Shown piece by piece: positions 26,008-35,449 of a stretch of DNA of 64,000 nucleotides. The stretch is from SpSt-600 sp042408195 (GTDB lineage: Bacteria > Chloroflexota > Anaerolineae > SpSt-600). The stretch's first letter is position 1; the number at the start of each line of letters is the position of its first letter. The stretch lies in the NCBI GenBank assembly GCA_042408195.1, contig JBHOQL010000118.1:1-64000 (forward strand), written 5' to 3'. The notes below the pieces were generated by a model. The model had not been told where the DNA came from. It searched no databases and saw nothing but the letters and a program-made list of their open reading frames with translations. The position numbers and the translations under genes are program-made.

Positions 26008-29000
26008 ATGAAGCAAAAAGCTCTTTTCCTGGTCCTTCTGGCTTTCACGTTGGCCAGCTGTGTTCCCACTCCAATTCCTTCGCCAGTCCCTTCAACCCCC
26101 ACGCCTACCGCCCAGCCAGAGGAGCACCCTCTCTACTTGGCTCTTATCTGGCATCAGCATCAACCTCTCTACTACAAAGACCCCGCAACAGGCCTTTACA
26201 CTCGTCCCTGGGTCAGGGTGCACGCCACTAAGGATTATTATGACATGGTAGCCATCCTGGAACAGTATCCGGAGGTTAAGGTTACCTTTAACCTCACCCC
26301 GAGCTTGATCCGCCAGCTTGAGGATTTTGCCAACGGCGCCAAAGACATATACTGGGCCCTTGCGGAAAAGCCTGCTGAAGAACTCACTGAGGAAGAGAAA
26401 AAGTTCATTTTAGAGCGATTCTTTGACGCTAATTGGGATCACGTAATCCCGCGCTTTCCACGTTACAGGGAACTTCTAGACAAACGAGGTCGCTCCACCA
26501 GCAGAGATGCAATTGAAAAGGCCCTCGCCGCTTTCACCACGCAAGACTTCCGCGACCTCCAAGTCCTCTTTAATCTGGCCTGGTTTGACCCCGATTTTTT
26601 GGCTCAAGAGCCTCTGAAGAGCCTGGTGGAGAAAGGGCGGGATTTCAGCGAAGAGGATAAGAAAGCGCTCTTTGAGAAAGCCAGAGAGGTAATAAAAGCC
26701 GTAATCCCCAAACACAGGGAACTTCAGGATAAGGGTCAAATCGAAGTTATAACTTCTCCCTATGCCCATCCGATTCTCCCCCTCCTTTACGATTCTGGCT
26801 TGGCTGCGGTGGGCAATCCTTCCTCCAGGCTGCCCTTCCATTTCTCATTTCCTGAAGATGCTGTCGCCCAACTCGAGAAAGCAATAGAAATTTACGAAAA
26901 GCACTTCGGGCGCAAGCCTAAAGGCCTTTGGCCTTCTGAGGGGGCAGTGGCCTATGGAATTGTAGGCCTTGTAGCCGATGCCGGCTTCCTCTGGATGGCA
27001 TCCGGTGAGGATGTATTAGCAGCAACCCTGGAGCTGGGCTCTTTTGCGCGGGATGGTAAGGAAACAGTAAAAGAGGCGGATCTGCTCTACCGGCCCTATT
27101 ACATACGGTTCCGGGGCGGCAAGCCTTTGGGCATCATCTTCAGAGATAGGCTCATATCGGATAAAATCGCTTTCGTCTACTCCGGCATGCCTGGTGAAGA
27201 AGCAGCCAGGGATTTCATCCAGAGGCTGAGAGACATCCGTAAGCGCCTAAAAGAAATTGGAGCCAAGGGTCCGCACTTGGTAAGCGTTATCCTTGACGGC
27301 GAAAATGCCTGGGAGTGGTACGAAAACGACGGCAAGGAATTCCTCCACGCCCTCTACCGGAGCCTATCCGAGGCCAAAGACCTAAAGACCGTAACGCCTT
27401 CAGAATACCTGGAACTTTTCCCAGAGCAGCGGGAGCTCAACCGCCTCTGGCCCGGCTGCTGGTTCAGCCCTGATTTCGATACCTGGATAGGTGAACCCGA
27501 GGAGAACAACGCTTGGGATTATCTATTTAAAGTCCGCACCTTCCTGGCCGAATACGATCTTCGCAAACGGCGTAGTGCTCCCCCCGAAGCCATCGCCAGA
27601 GCGCAAGACTTCATTTACCTGGCAGAAGGGTCCGATTGGTTCTGGTGGTACGGCTCGGACCAGGATTCGGGTCAGGATGAGTACTTTGATTATTCCTTCC
27701 GGTCCCTCCTGAAGGAAGTTTACAAGTCCCTCGGGGAAGCGCCTCCTCCCTTTTTGGATGCCCCCATAATACCGCCTAGGCCCGTAGCTCCCACCAGGAG
27801 CATGGAGAACACCTTCACCCCGGTCCTGGATGGACAAGCTCCTCCGGAAGAATGGGCTCAGGCAGGCTATTATCGGGAAGAGGGGAAGTTCCTCAGAGAA
27901 ATTTACTACGGCTTCAATGGAAGCAACCTTTACTTAAGGGTAGAGGGAGTTCTGCCCTGGAGCGATCTTGGACCGGAAGCCATTGTGGGTATTTATCTCT
28001 CGAGCCCTTACATCACAACGGCCAATCCCTTTTCCCGCTTGGGTTTCCTGAAGGAACCTCGCACCTATCTGGGCTTTCGCTCCACCCACTTGGCCGAAAT
28101 TTCCCTATCCAGTGGCAAGCCTGTTTCAGCCACCCTTGTCCGCGCTGACGGTTGGAACAATTGGGTTGACTCCCAGCCTATAGAAGTGGGGGTTGGAGAA
28201 AGGACACTGGAGCTGGCTGTACCTCTGGCTCCTTTCGGCGAGCTCACCGCTGGCGATGCGATAAACCTCAGGGTAGTGCTCAGCGTGGAGGGGAGGGACG
28301 TGGAAGTCTACCCCCTTTACGGGCCTCTGCGCATTACGGCGCCGGAGCTAAAGCCTGTAACCATCATCCTTGACGTCCTGGACCCTGAAGGTGACGATCA
28401 TGGGCCTGGCTCCTACGTCTACCCCTTAGATGCGGTTTTTCAGCCCAAAGTCTTTGACTTAAAGCGCTTTACCGTAGGTGAGGACGAACGGGATTTGGTC
28501 TTCACCTTCACTTTCTATGGACCCGTACCTAACCCGTGGAATTCGCCTATAAACCTCTCTCTTCAAACTTTGGACATTTACATTGATATTGACCCTGGGG
28601 CAGGGACAGGAAGACGTCTGCTCCTTCCTGGTCGCAACGCTTCCCTGGCAAAAGGTTACGGCTGGGAGTATGCCATCTGGGTAGAAGGGTGGCTCCAGCA
28701 AATATGGACAGTGAACCCCGCAGGTGAACTTGCTCAATTCAAGGCCTCCTTCAAGACCGTGGTCAACCCTGATAGACAAACGGTCGTTGTGCGCGTGCCC
28801 AAGGAAATTTTTGGCAAAAGTGTTGACCTCCGAAGGTGGGCATACTTAGCAGCGGTGCTAAGCCAGGAAGGCTATCCCTCTCCGGGAGTCTGGCGGGTGA
28901 GGGATGTGGAAAAAGAGCCAAGGCAGTGGCGCATGGGAGGCGCCCCTGATGACACTAATCACACCCGCATCGTTGATCTGGCCTGGCCGGAAGGAGTCTC

Positions 29001-29112
29001 CCCCTCCCAGGAGGAAATCTTGGGTAAATATCCGCCTTCCAAGGAAACCGACCTGGAAAAACTTGCTCCAGATGATTTCTGCCAGATCCCACCGTTAAAA
29101 CCGGGAGAGTGA
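26008..29112 (+). CDS. Surface-anchored GH57 alpha-glucan hydrolase lipoprotein
   Basis: 1034 residues from the ATG preceded by TAAGGAGG. Signal peptide with lipobox LASC (Cys18) and a short TPT linker. The GH57 domain (about 40-640) has HQHQP (49-53), KGQIEVITSPY (242-252), the nucleophile Glu311 in LWPSEG and the presumed acid/base Asp430 in LDGEN, with a WFWWYGSDQDSG segment near 545. This resembles amylopullulanase-type GH57. Two beta-rich C-terminal modules follow: a DOMON/CBM9-like one starting PVLDGQAPPEEW (about 680) and a glucodextranase C-terminal-like one starting ILDVLDPEGDDHGPG (about 790). It probably cuts alpha-glucans outside the cell to feed the importer encoded just upstream. 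Confidence 0.92.
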   Translation: MKQKALFLVLLAFTLASCVPTPIPSPVPSTPTPTAQPEEHPLYLALIWHQHQPLYYKDPATGLYTRPWVRVHATKDYYDMVAILEQYPEVKVTFNLTPSLIRQLEDFANGAKDIYWALAEKPAEELTEEEKKFILERFFDANWDHVIPRFPRYRELLDKRGRSTSRDAIEKALAAFTTQDFRDLQVLFNLAWFDPDFLAQEPLKSLVEKGRDFSEEDKKALFEKAREVIKAVIPKHRELQDKGQIEVITSPYAHPILPLLYDSGLAAVGNPSSRLPFHFSFPEDAVAQLEKAIEIYEKHFGRKPKGLWPSEGAVAYGIVGLVADAGFLWMASGEDVLAATLELGSFARDGKETVKEADLLYRPYYIRFRGGKPLGIIFRDRLISDKIAFVYSGMPGEEAARDFIQRLRDIRKRLKEIGAKGPHLVSVILDGENAWEWYENDGKEFLHALYRSLSEAKDLKTVTPSEYLELFPEQRELNRLWPGCWFSPDFDTWIGEPEENNAWDYLFKVRTFLAEYDLRKRRSAPPEAIARAQDFIYLAEGSDWFWWYGSDQDSGQDEYFDYSFRSLLKEVYKSLGEAPPPFLDAPIIPPRPVAPTRSMENTFTPVLDGQAPPEEWAQAGYYREEGKFLREIYYGFNGSNLYLRVEGVLPWSDLGPEAIVGIYLSSPYITTANPFSRLGFLKEPRTYLGFRSTHLAEISLSSGKPVSATLVRADGWNNWVDSQPIEVGVGERTLELAVPLAPFGELTAGDAINLRVVLSVEGRDVEVYPLYGPLRITAPELKPVTIILDVLDPEGDDHGPGSYVYPLDAVFQPKVFDLKRFTVGEDERDLVFTFTFYGPVPNPWNSPINLSLQTLDIYIDIDPGAGTGRRLLLPGRNASLAKGYGWEYAIWVEGWLQQIWTVNPAGELAQFKASFKTVVNPDRQTVVVRVPKEIFGKSVDLRRWAYLAAVLSQEGYPSPGVWRVRDVEKEPRQWRMGGAPDDTNHTRIVDLAWPEGVSPSQEEILGKYPPSKETDLEKLAPDDFCQIPPLKPGE

Positions 29113-29416
29113 AGTTCTGCTGAGGAGATTCAGTTCAGAAACCTGGGCAGAGAACCCTGCGCTTCCCAGGGTACCTCCCTGCAAATCTGAGCCAGGAGTG
29201 AACTTTTACTCCTCCAGTAGAAAACCTGGACCAGTGGGATGGGCAAAAACGAATGTGGGATAGGCTGAAAAGGCCTAAAACCCTCCCAGAAGTGGGCGAA
29301 CCAGGAAATCTGGAGCCACAGACCCTTCCGAGAAAACTTCAAATCGCTTCAAAGCAATTTGACAAAGCTCTCAAGTGCGCTTACAATGTAAGCAAAATTA
29401 CCTTAAGGAGGGGGCT
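29113..29416. other. Intergenic region with degenerate repeat-like sequence
   Basis: No plausible gene is seen. On the minus strand, 29180-29230 contains a GGAGTAAAAGTTCACTCC imperfect palindrome and text loosely resembling the intergenic repeats near 53.6 and 61.7 kb. The right end holds the promoter of the BMP gene. Confidence 0.4.
29359..29387 (+). promoter_or_regulatory. Strong promoter for the BMP lipoprotein gene
   Basis: Perfect TTGACA at 29359-29364, 17 bases, TACAAT at 29382-29387. The AAGGAGG ribosome-binding site is at about 29404-29410, before ATG 29417. Confidence 0.75.
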
Positions 29417-30697
29417 ATGAACAAGAAACTTTACATCTTTATTGCCTTGCTTACGGTCATAGCGATGGCCGTAGCGGGATGCAGGCCAACCCCCACCCCT
29501 GCCCCCAAGATCAAGATCGCCGTTGTTTCCGACATCGGCGGAAGAGGTGACTTGAGCTTCAACGACATGGCCTTTAAGGGCGGGGATGAAGCCGAAAGGG
29601 ACTTCGGCGTGGAAATGGTTGAACTCGTAAGCAAAGTGGAAGCCGACTATGTCCCCAACCTCACTACCGCCGCTAAGGATCCTGACGTCAAACTGATCGT
29701 CGGCGTTGGATTCCTCCTCAGCGACGCTCTAGCCGAAGTGGCCCAGAAATACCCCGATAAAAACTTCGTGGGTATTGATACCTATGCCCAGTCTATCATC
29801 AAGGAGAAGTACCCCGATAAGTATCCTCTCCCCAACCTCATGGACATCGTCTATGAGGAGCACAAGGGCAGTGCTATGGTAGGTGCCCTGGCCGCCCTTC
29901 TGGCTGCCGTCTACGACAAGCCTCACATTGGCGCCGTCCTGGGAATTGAGATCCCGGTCCTCTGGAAGTTTGAAATCGGCTACAAGTGGGGCGCCCGCTG
30001 GGCTACTGAGTGGCTGAAGAAGAACGTGCCCAACGAGGCCTTTGACTACACCAAAGACTTTGTCCTCTGGACCTACACCGGAACCTTCAGCGACATCACT
30101 AAGGGCTACGAGGCAGCCAAAGCTATGTATGCCAAGGATGCCGTGGCCGTATACAACATAGGTGGTCCTCTGGGTCTGGGCATCAACCAGGCTGTCTCTG
30201 AGATTGCCGAACAGAAGAAGCTGGACTACGGCCCGCCATTCTGGATCGGTGTGGATGCCAACCAGGACTGGATCAACCCTGGCTTCGTTATCGCCAGCAT
30301 GATGAAGAGGGTTGACAAAGGCGTCTACTACGCCACCAAACTCATGCTAGACGGCAAGTTCAGGGACATTGTCAAGGAGAACAATGGTGTCCTCGTCCTG
30401 GGCATCGGAACCAAAGTGGCTGGTGAGCTAATGGAAGGGATCTCCGTCAGCACTCTGGCCGATCTGGATGAGTTCATCCAGATGGGTATCAATGCCGAGA
30501 AGCTCACCGGTAAGAAAGTTCTCCCCATGGACCCAGAAAAGATCCGCGAGAAGGTCAAGAAGATGAGGGACGATCAGCCCGAGTGGGTCTGGCGCGCCAT
30601 CAAGGAACTTGAAGAGCAGATCCGCACCGGAGCCGTTGAGGTCCCGGCTGTCACCACTGACGAACTTATCAAGAAGTGGCGCGACGAGCTCGGGTAA
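29417..30697 (+). CDS. BMP-family ABC importer substrate-binding lipoprotein
   Basis: 426 residues. Signal peptide with lipobox VAGC (Cys22) and a short TPTP linker, then the PnrA/BMP fold: IAVVSDIGGRGDLSFNDMAFKG, DPDVKLIVGVGFLLSDAL, EEHKGSAMVGALAALL, GVDANQDW. BMP proteins bind purine nucleosides or related ligands, and the neighbouring ATPase and permeases are of the matching YufOPQ/NupABC type. The start was placed at the ATG after AAGGAGGGGGCT; an earlier frame extension has no ribosome-binding site. Confidence 0.93.
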   Translation: MNKKLYIFIALLTVIAMAVAGCRPTPTPAPKIKIAVVSDIGGRGDLSFNDMAFKGGDEAERDFGVEMVELVSKVEADYVPNLTTAAKDPDVKLIVGVGFLLSDALAEVAQKYPDKNFVGIDTYAQSIIKEKYPDKYPLPNLMDIVYEEHKGSAMVGALAALLAAVYDKPHIGAVLGIEIPVLWKFEIGYKWGARWATEWLKKNVPNEAFDYTKDFVLWTYTGTFSDITKGYEAAKAMYAKDAVAVYNIGGPLGLGINQAVSEIAEQKKLDYGPPFWIGVDANQDWINPGFVIASMMKRVDKGVYYATKLMLDGKFRDIVKENNGVLVLGIGTKVAGELMEGISVSTLADLDEFIQMGINAEKLTGKKVLPMDPEKIREKVKKMRDDQPEWVWRAIKELEEQIRTGAVEVPAVTTDELIKKWRDELG

Positions 30698-30708
30698 ATG
30701 GGCGAAAG

Positions 30709-30732
30709 GGGGGAGGGGATGTTCCCTCCCCC
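30709..30732 (+). other. GC-rich hairpin downstream of the BMP gene
   Basis: Nine-bp stem (30709-30717 with 30724-30732) with a six-base loop and no T-tract. It probably stabilises the 3' end of the BMP transcript. Confidence 0.5.
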
Positions 30733-30756
30733 TTATGTTACTTGGCAAAATGGGGG

Positions 30757-30788
30757 AAAGGCAAGCAGTGGCTTGCCTTTATTTTTAG
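30757..30788 (+). terminator. Rho-independent terminator after the BMP gene
   Basis: Ten-bp perfect stem (30757-30766 with 30771-30780), a four-base loop and a T-rich tail ATTTTT. It separates the abundant binding protein from the ATPase and permease genes. Confidence 0.85.
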
Positions 30789-30960
30789 ATAGAACGGTGG
30801 TGGATAATGACTGACCTCCGAACCAGAATTTTGGACCTAAAAGGGCCTGTTGGGGTAAATTCGCCAAACCTTAATACGCTCTTGACGGAAGACTGCCCTT
30901 GGGTTCTCGGACGTTGGGTAAATCATCAAGGTCCATCCCATTTAAGGAGGAAAATAGAAC

Positions 30961-32490
30961 ATGAGCTCCAGGCCCTTGGTTGAGATGAAGTCTATCCACA
31001 AAGTTTACCCCGATGGTACCGTTGCCCTGAGAGGGGTTGATTTTGAGATAAGCCGTGGTGAGATAGTGGGCCTCCTGGGAGAGAACGGTGCCGGGAAGAC
31101 TACCCTTATGAAAATCCTATCGGGCCTCCTTCCTCCGACCTCTGGAGAAATCTACTACGAGGGAAGAAAAGTGCACTTCCGCAACCCATCTGATGCCCTC
31201 AAATTAGGCATAGGTATGGTTCACCAGTATTTTGCCCTTGTTCCACCCTTCACCGCGCTGGAGAACATCCTCCTGGGCCAGGAAAATGCAGGGAGGCTAT
31301 TCCCTCCGGATTTGAACGGAGTTAGGGAAAAGGTAAAGGCTCTTATAGAGGAAACAGGTCTCTCTGTTCCCCTCGACACCCCGGTGGAGATGCTTTCGGC
31401 TGGTGTCCAGCAGAGGGTGGAAATCCTCAAGGTCCTCTACCGCGGGACCGAAGTCCTGATTTTGGACGAGCCCACCTCTTACCTGACCCCGTTGGAAGTG
31501 GAGGAACTCTTCAAAGTTATGCGCAGGCTAAAGGAGCAGGGTAAAGCCATCATTTTCATAACCCACAAACTTCGAGAAGTGATGGAAATAAGCGACAGAA
31601 TTCAAGTCCTGAGGAACGGAGTTGTGACCGGCAAGTTGCCCACCTCTGAGGCCACTTTTGAGAAGTTAGCTGTTATGATGGTGGGAAAAGAGATCATCCC
31701 TCAGGCTGCCCGCTCCGAAGCTGAGCCAGGTGAGCCTGTTCTCAAGGTCCGTGACCTCCATGTTATGAGTGACTTTGGAACTATGGCGGTTAAGGGGGTT
31801 TCTTTTGAGGTCAGGGCCGGGGAGATATTTGGGATAGCAGGGGTTGAGGGAAACGGCCAGAGCGAACTGGTCCAAGCTATAACCGGCCTCAGACAGCCTC
31901 TGAAAGGAGAGATATGGCTCAAAGATAAGCGTGTAACAGCTTTCAGCCCACGTGAGCTTTATAGCCTTGGCCTTTCCCACATCCCTGAGGACAAGAGCAA
32001 GTTCGGCTTGGCAATGAACTTCGACCTATCTGAGAACAGCATATTGAGCAGGCAATGGGAACCGCAGTTCGCAGGAGTTTTAGGCAGGTTGAAAAAGAAC
32101 GACATCCTGAGATTTGCCGAATACTTAGTCAAGTCCTTCAATGTAGTGGCTCCCAGCCTCAGGTCGCCGGTAAAGAGTTTGAGCGGAGGAAACCAGCAGA
32201 GGCTACTGGTGGGAAGGGAGCTCAGCAAGGAACCCGCCCTTGTGGTGGCCGCCCACCCCACTCGCGGTTTGGATATAGCTTCAACAGTCTACATAAGGGA
32301 GCTTCTTGTTAAAATGCGGGATGCCGGTAAAGCTGTGCTCCTGGTTTCGGCAGACCTGGACGAGGTGCTTGAGCTCAGTGACAGGATCGCTGTGATGTAC
32401 GAAGGGGAGTTCCTCGGTGAGGGCGATATCAGGGAATTTACCCGCGAAGAGATAGGGATGATGATGGGCGGAATAAAGGTCAAAAAATGA
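30961..32490 (+). CDS. Nucleoside ABC importer ATPase, duplicated (YufO/NupA-like)
   Basis: 509 residues with two ABC domains. The first has Walker A GENGAGKTT (about 38-46), signature LSAGVQQRVEIL and LILDEPTSYLTP. The second has a degenerate Walker A GVEGNGQSE and signature LSGGNQQRLLVGRE. This is the layout of ribose/nucleoside importers. The strong AAGGAGG ribosome-binding site is about ten bases before the ATG. It stands with two BPD_transp_2 permeases directly downstream. Confidence 0.94.
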   Translation: MSSRPLVEMKSIHKVYPDGTVALRGVDFEISRGEIVGLLGENGAGKTTLMKILSGLLPPTSGEIYYEGRKVHFRNPSDALKLGIGMVHQYFALVPPFTALENILLGQENAGRLFPPDLNGVREKVKALIEETGLSVPLDTPVEMLSAGVQQRVEILKVLYRGTEVLILDEPTSYLTPLEVEELFKVMRRLKEQGKAIIFITHKLREVMEISDRIQVLRNGVVTGKLPTSEATFEKLAVMMVGKEIIPQAARSEAEPGEPVLKVRDLHVMSDFGTMAVKGVSFEVRAGEIFGIAGVEGNGQSELVQAITGLRQPLKGEIWLKDKRVTAFSPRELYSLGLSHIPEDKSKFGLAMNFDLSENSILSRQWEPQFAGVLGRLKKNDILRFAEYLVKSFNVVAPSLRSPVKSLSGGNQQRLLVGRELSKEPALVVAAHPTRGLDIASTVYIRELLVKMRDAGKAVLLVSADLDEVLELSDRIAVMYEGEFLGEGDIREFTREEIGMMMGGIKVKK

Positions 32491-32505
32491 ATTCGGAGGT
32501 CAACG

Positions 32506-33546
32506 ATGAGGCTGCTGCAAGGGCTGCGCCCCATCTTGGAATCAGTGGTGGCAATTTTCGTAGGGTTAATTATAGGCTCAATCCTCATGATAGTTTTCAA
32601 GTATCAGCCCATAAAGGCTTACATTGCCCTTTTCAGGGGCTCTTTCGGCACCCCGGCGGACCTCTTGGAGACCTTAGCTTTTGCTGTTCCCTTAATGCTT
32701 ACGGCCGTAACTTTTGCCCTGGGAGTCCGCTCAGGGCTCTTCAACATAGGGGCGGAAGGCCAAATGTATCTGGGAGCTATAGGAGCTATAGCAGTGGCAG
32801 GACTCCTGAACCTACCGCCAGTGATCCATGTTCTGGCAGCCACCCTGGCTGGAATGCTCGCAGGAGCCCTCTGGTCTCTCATCCCAGCCCTTCTCAAGGT
32901 TTGGCGAGGAGTGCATGAGGTCATATCTACTATAATGTTCAACTGGATAGCCTATCATCTTTCCATTTACCTGGCCATTTACTATCTCGCCCAACCGGGC
33001 AGGGCTGAACGGACGGTTCCCGCTCTCCCAACAGCAAGGTATCCTGTCCTTGTAGAAGGTTCAACCCTGACGGCTGTAATTTTCGTAGCCTTGGCTTTCT
33101 GCTTGTTCGTTTATTATTACCTGTGGGGGACAAGGGCTGGCTACGAATTGAGGCTTGTGGGTGAGAATCCCCATGCTGCCCGTTACGCTGGGGTTTCGGC
33201 CAAAAAGATGCTCCTCATTAGCTTTATTCTGGGTGGAATGGCAGCAGGACTTGCTGGAGCAAGTCAGATCATAGGTCGACCACCTGCTTGGTCCCTCTAT
33301 GCCACCCTGGGAAACGTTTCTTCGCTGGGTTTTGACGGCATTGGGGTGGCTCTCATAGGCCGCAACCACCCGCTTGGGGGCATATTGGCAGCTATCCTGT
33401 ACGGCGCTCTCCAGCACGGTGGCCGTTATATGGAATACCACGCAGGCGTGGACTCAGAAATGGTCAGAGCTATAAACGGAATCATAATTGTGGCCCTTTC
33501 TGTTCCAGAAATTTGGGCAATAATAAGGAGGAGACTTAAGCGATGA
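32506..33546 (+). CDS. Nucleoside ABC importer permease 1 (YufP/NupB-like)
   Basis: 346 residues with about ten hydrophobic segments. The BPD_transp_2 signatures are GVRSGLFNIGAEGQMYLGA near residue 75 and GENPHAARYAGVSAKK near 220. GGAGGT lies just before ATG 32506. Its stop overlaps the start of the second permease by four bases (ATGA). Confidence 0.92.
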   Translation: MRLLQGLRPILESVVAIFVGLIIGSILMIVFKYQPIKAYIALFRGSFGTPADLLETLAFAVPLMLTAVTFALGVRSGLFNIGAEGQMYLGAIGAIAVAGLLNLPPVIHVLAATLAGMLAGALWSLIPALLKVWRGVHEVISTIMFNWIAYHLSIYLAIYYLAQPGRAERTVPALPTARYPVLVEGSTLTAVIFVALAFCLFVYYYLWGTRAGYELRLVGENPHAARYAGVSAKKMLLISFILGGMAAGLAGASQIIGRPPAWSLYATLGNVSSLGFDGIGVALIGRNHPLGGILAAILYGALQHGGRYMEYHAGVDSEMVRAINGIIIVALSVPEIWAIIRRRLKR

Positions 33547-34520
33547 GCCAGCAGAAATTGCTCTGGACTACTGGCATAATCGTAATGGCTTTGCTCGCTT
33601 TCTACGGAATAGAGGTAGCTGGCCTCAAGCCTCTTTCTATTTTAGAGGCCACCTTCTTGGCCATGACGCCCTTGACCCTGGCAGCCGTTGGGGAATGCAT
33701 AAATCAAAAGGCGGGTGTAGTGAACATTGGGCTGGAAGGGATATTGCTCTTAACGTCAGTCTTGGGAGTTTACGGGGCCGAAATTTTAGGAAGTGGCTGG
33801 GGAGGATTGCTTTTCGGCATGTTTATCGGTGCATTGATCGGTCTTTTCATTGGCCTTATAAGTGTATACGCCAGAGCAGCCCAGGTAGTGGCAGGCATAG
33901 GGATAAACGTTTTTGCCTTGGGCTTCGTGCCTTTCCTCCTCAGGTCCATTTGGGCTTTTCCAGGAATTCACCTCTTCCCTCGTTCCCTAATGGTTCAGCC
34001 CCTTTACACCCCTATGGGAAGAGTAAATCCCGTAACCCTCATAGCCATAGCTCTTGCCATCCTCGGGCATCTCTTTCTCCACAGAACCGTCCTCGGTTTC
34101 CGGATAAAGGCCTGTGGTGAGAGACCTGAGTCCGCAGATGTGGCCGGGATAAGGGTAGACCTCATAAGAGTGTTTACTGCTACCCTGGGTGGAGCTCTGT
34201 GTGGCCTTGGAGGAGCCTTCATGCCCCTGGGCTGGTTCGGGGGAGTCGTGAAGGAGATCTCAGCAGGACGGGGGTTCATCGCTTTAGCTTGTGTGGTTTT
34301 CTCAGGCCTTGAGCCCCTTTTAGCCTTGGCTGCAGCCTTTATCTTCGGCTTCGCTGAGGGTTTCGCCTATGCCGTAGCCATTACCCCGGGTGTTAAAGAG
34401 ATTATCCCCTTCTACTTTGTGCAAATGCTTCCTTATATAACCACTTTGCTCGTAGTTACGGTAGCCATAGGGCAGAGGAGGTTCCCAGCCGCTCTGGGTT
34501 TGCCTTACGGCCGTGAGTAA
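33543..34520 (+). CDS. Nucleoside ABC importer permease 2 (YufQ/NupC-like)
   Basis: 325 residues with about nine hydrophobic segments. The family motif VNIGLEGILLLTSVLGV follows GECINQKAGV near residue 55, and GERPESADVAGIRVDLIR is the cytoplasmic loop. It completes a heterodimeric channel with the upstream permease (4-base overlap). Confidence 0.92.
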   Translation: MSQQKLLWTTGIIVMALLAFYGIEVAGLKPLSILEATFLAMTPLTLAAVGECINQKAGVVNIGLEGILLLTSVLGVYGAEILGSGWGGLLFGMFIGALIGLFIGLISVYARAAQVVAGIGINVFALGFVPFLLRSIWAFPGIHLFPRSLMVQPLYTPMGRVNPVTLIAIALAILGHLFLHRTVLGFRIKACGERPESADVAGIRVDLIRVFTATLGGALCGLGGAFMPLGWFGGVVKEISAGRGFIALACVVFSGLEPLLALAAAFIFGFAEGFAYAVAITPGVKEIIPFYFVQMLPYITTLLVVTVAIGQRRFPAALGLPYGRE

Positions 34521-34537
34521 TACTGAAGGATTAGGAC

Positions 34538-35449
34538 ATGGGCACAATCCTTGGCCTTATAGGCTCAGCAAGACGGTGGGGCAATTCTGAGGTCCTGATA
34601 AGGCATGCCTTGGATGCAGCTCAGGAAGCCGGAGCCTCAGTAGCAGTCCTCAGGGTGAGCGACTTACACATTGAGCCCTGCACAGGATGCATGCGGTGTG
34701 CTTTCCGCAATGAGGATTGCCCCCTTCAGGACGATATGAAATTCTTCCTGGACACGGTGCTCCAGGCCGATGGTCTCATCCTGGCGGCACCGGTCTATTT
34801 CCTCAACGTCCCTGGCCCCCTGAAGAGCATATTTGACCGCCTCCTTATGCTCGCCCCAAAGTGGGATGTGCGTAAAGATGAAGATTTAAAGTCTGGAGGG
34901 GTTATAACGGTGGCAGGCCTTTACCCGTGGAGAGGTGTAGCCAGGCCGCTTTTCAATGCATTCCTCTATGTCCTGGGATTTGTGCCTATCGAAAACCTGG
35001 CCGTCTTTTACCCTGGTCCAGGCGAGAGCCTCCTGGACGATGAGACTTTAAATATGGTCAGGGAACTCGGTCGCCGGGTAGCAAGGGGGGAAAGGAGGAC
35101 TTTCTCCCCGGAAGGGAACAGGTGCCCTGTCTGTGATTCCGATTTCTTCCGCCTGGAGGGAGCCGAAGCTGAGTGTCCTATCTGCGGGACAAAGGCCAGG
35201 ATCGTAGTGGAGGGTGGGAAAGTGGGCTTGGATTTCTCCGGGGGAATATCAGACCGCTGGACTTCAGAGGGGCTGAGAAAGCACTTGAACGAATGGATAA
35301 GGGAAACGGGAGTTAGGTTCATGGCCGTGAGGCAGCAGGTCAAGGAACGCCGTCAAACTCTGGAGGGTAAGGAACTTGTATGGGTGAAGCCTCCGGGAAG
35401 GGGGCAGAGCGATGGCGGGAACGAAAAGGGGACTGGGAAAGGGACTTGA
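34538..35449 (+). CDS. Iron-sulfur flavoprotein with C-terminal zinc ribbon
   Basis: 303 residues. The N-terminal half is a flavodoxin-like FMN reductase (GLIGSARRWGNSEVLIRHAL, then APVYFLNVPGPLKSIFDR). It contains the compact cluster motif C48-x2-C51-x2-C54-x6-C61 of [4Fe-4S] iron-sulfur flavoproteins. Residues about 200-230 add CPVCDSDF ... CPICGTKA, a rubredoxin/zinc-ribbon-like pair. These proteins handle electrons for redox stress or reductive metabolism; the partner is unknown. It overlaps parB by 38 bases in another frame, so the charged tail of about 25 residues may be a run-on. Confidence 0.85.
   Translation: MGTILGLIGSARRWGNSEVLIRHALDAAQEAGASVAVLRVSDLHIEPCTGCMRCAFRNEDCPLQDDMKFFLDTVLQADGLILAAPVYFLNVPGPLKSIFDRLLMLAPKWDVRKDEDLKSGGVITVAGLYPWRGVARPLFNAFLYVLGFVPIENLAVFYPGPGESLLDDETLNMVRELGRRVARGERRTFSPEGNRCPVCDSDFFRLEGAEAECPICGTKARIVVEGGKVGLDFSGGISDRWTSEGLRKHLNEWIRETGVRFMAVRQQVKERRQTLEGKELVWVKPPGRGQSDGGNEKGTGKGT

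Noticed and set aside
30807..30983. A 58-codon open frame before the nucleoside ATPase gene
   Set aside because: Weak ribosome-binding context, no recognisable content, and it overlaps the well-marked start of the ATPase; kept only as a note.
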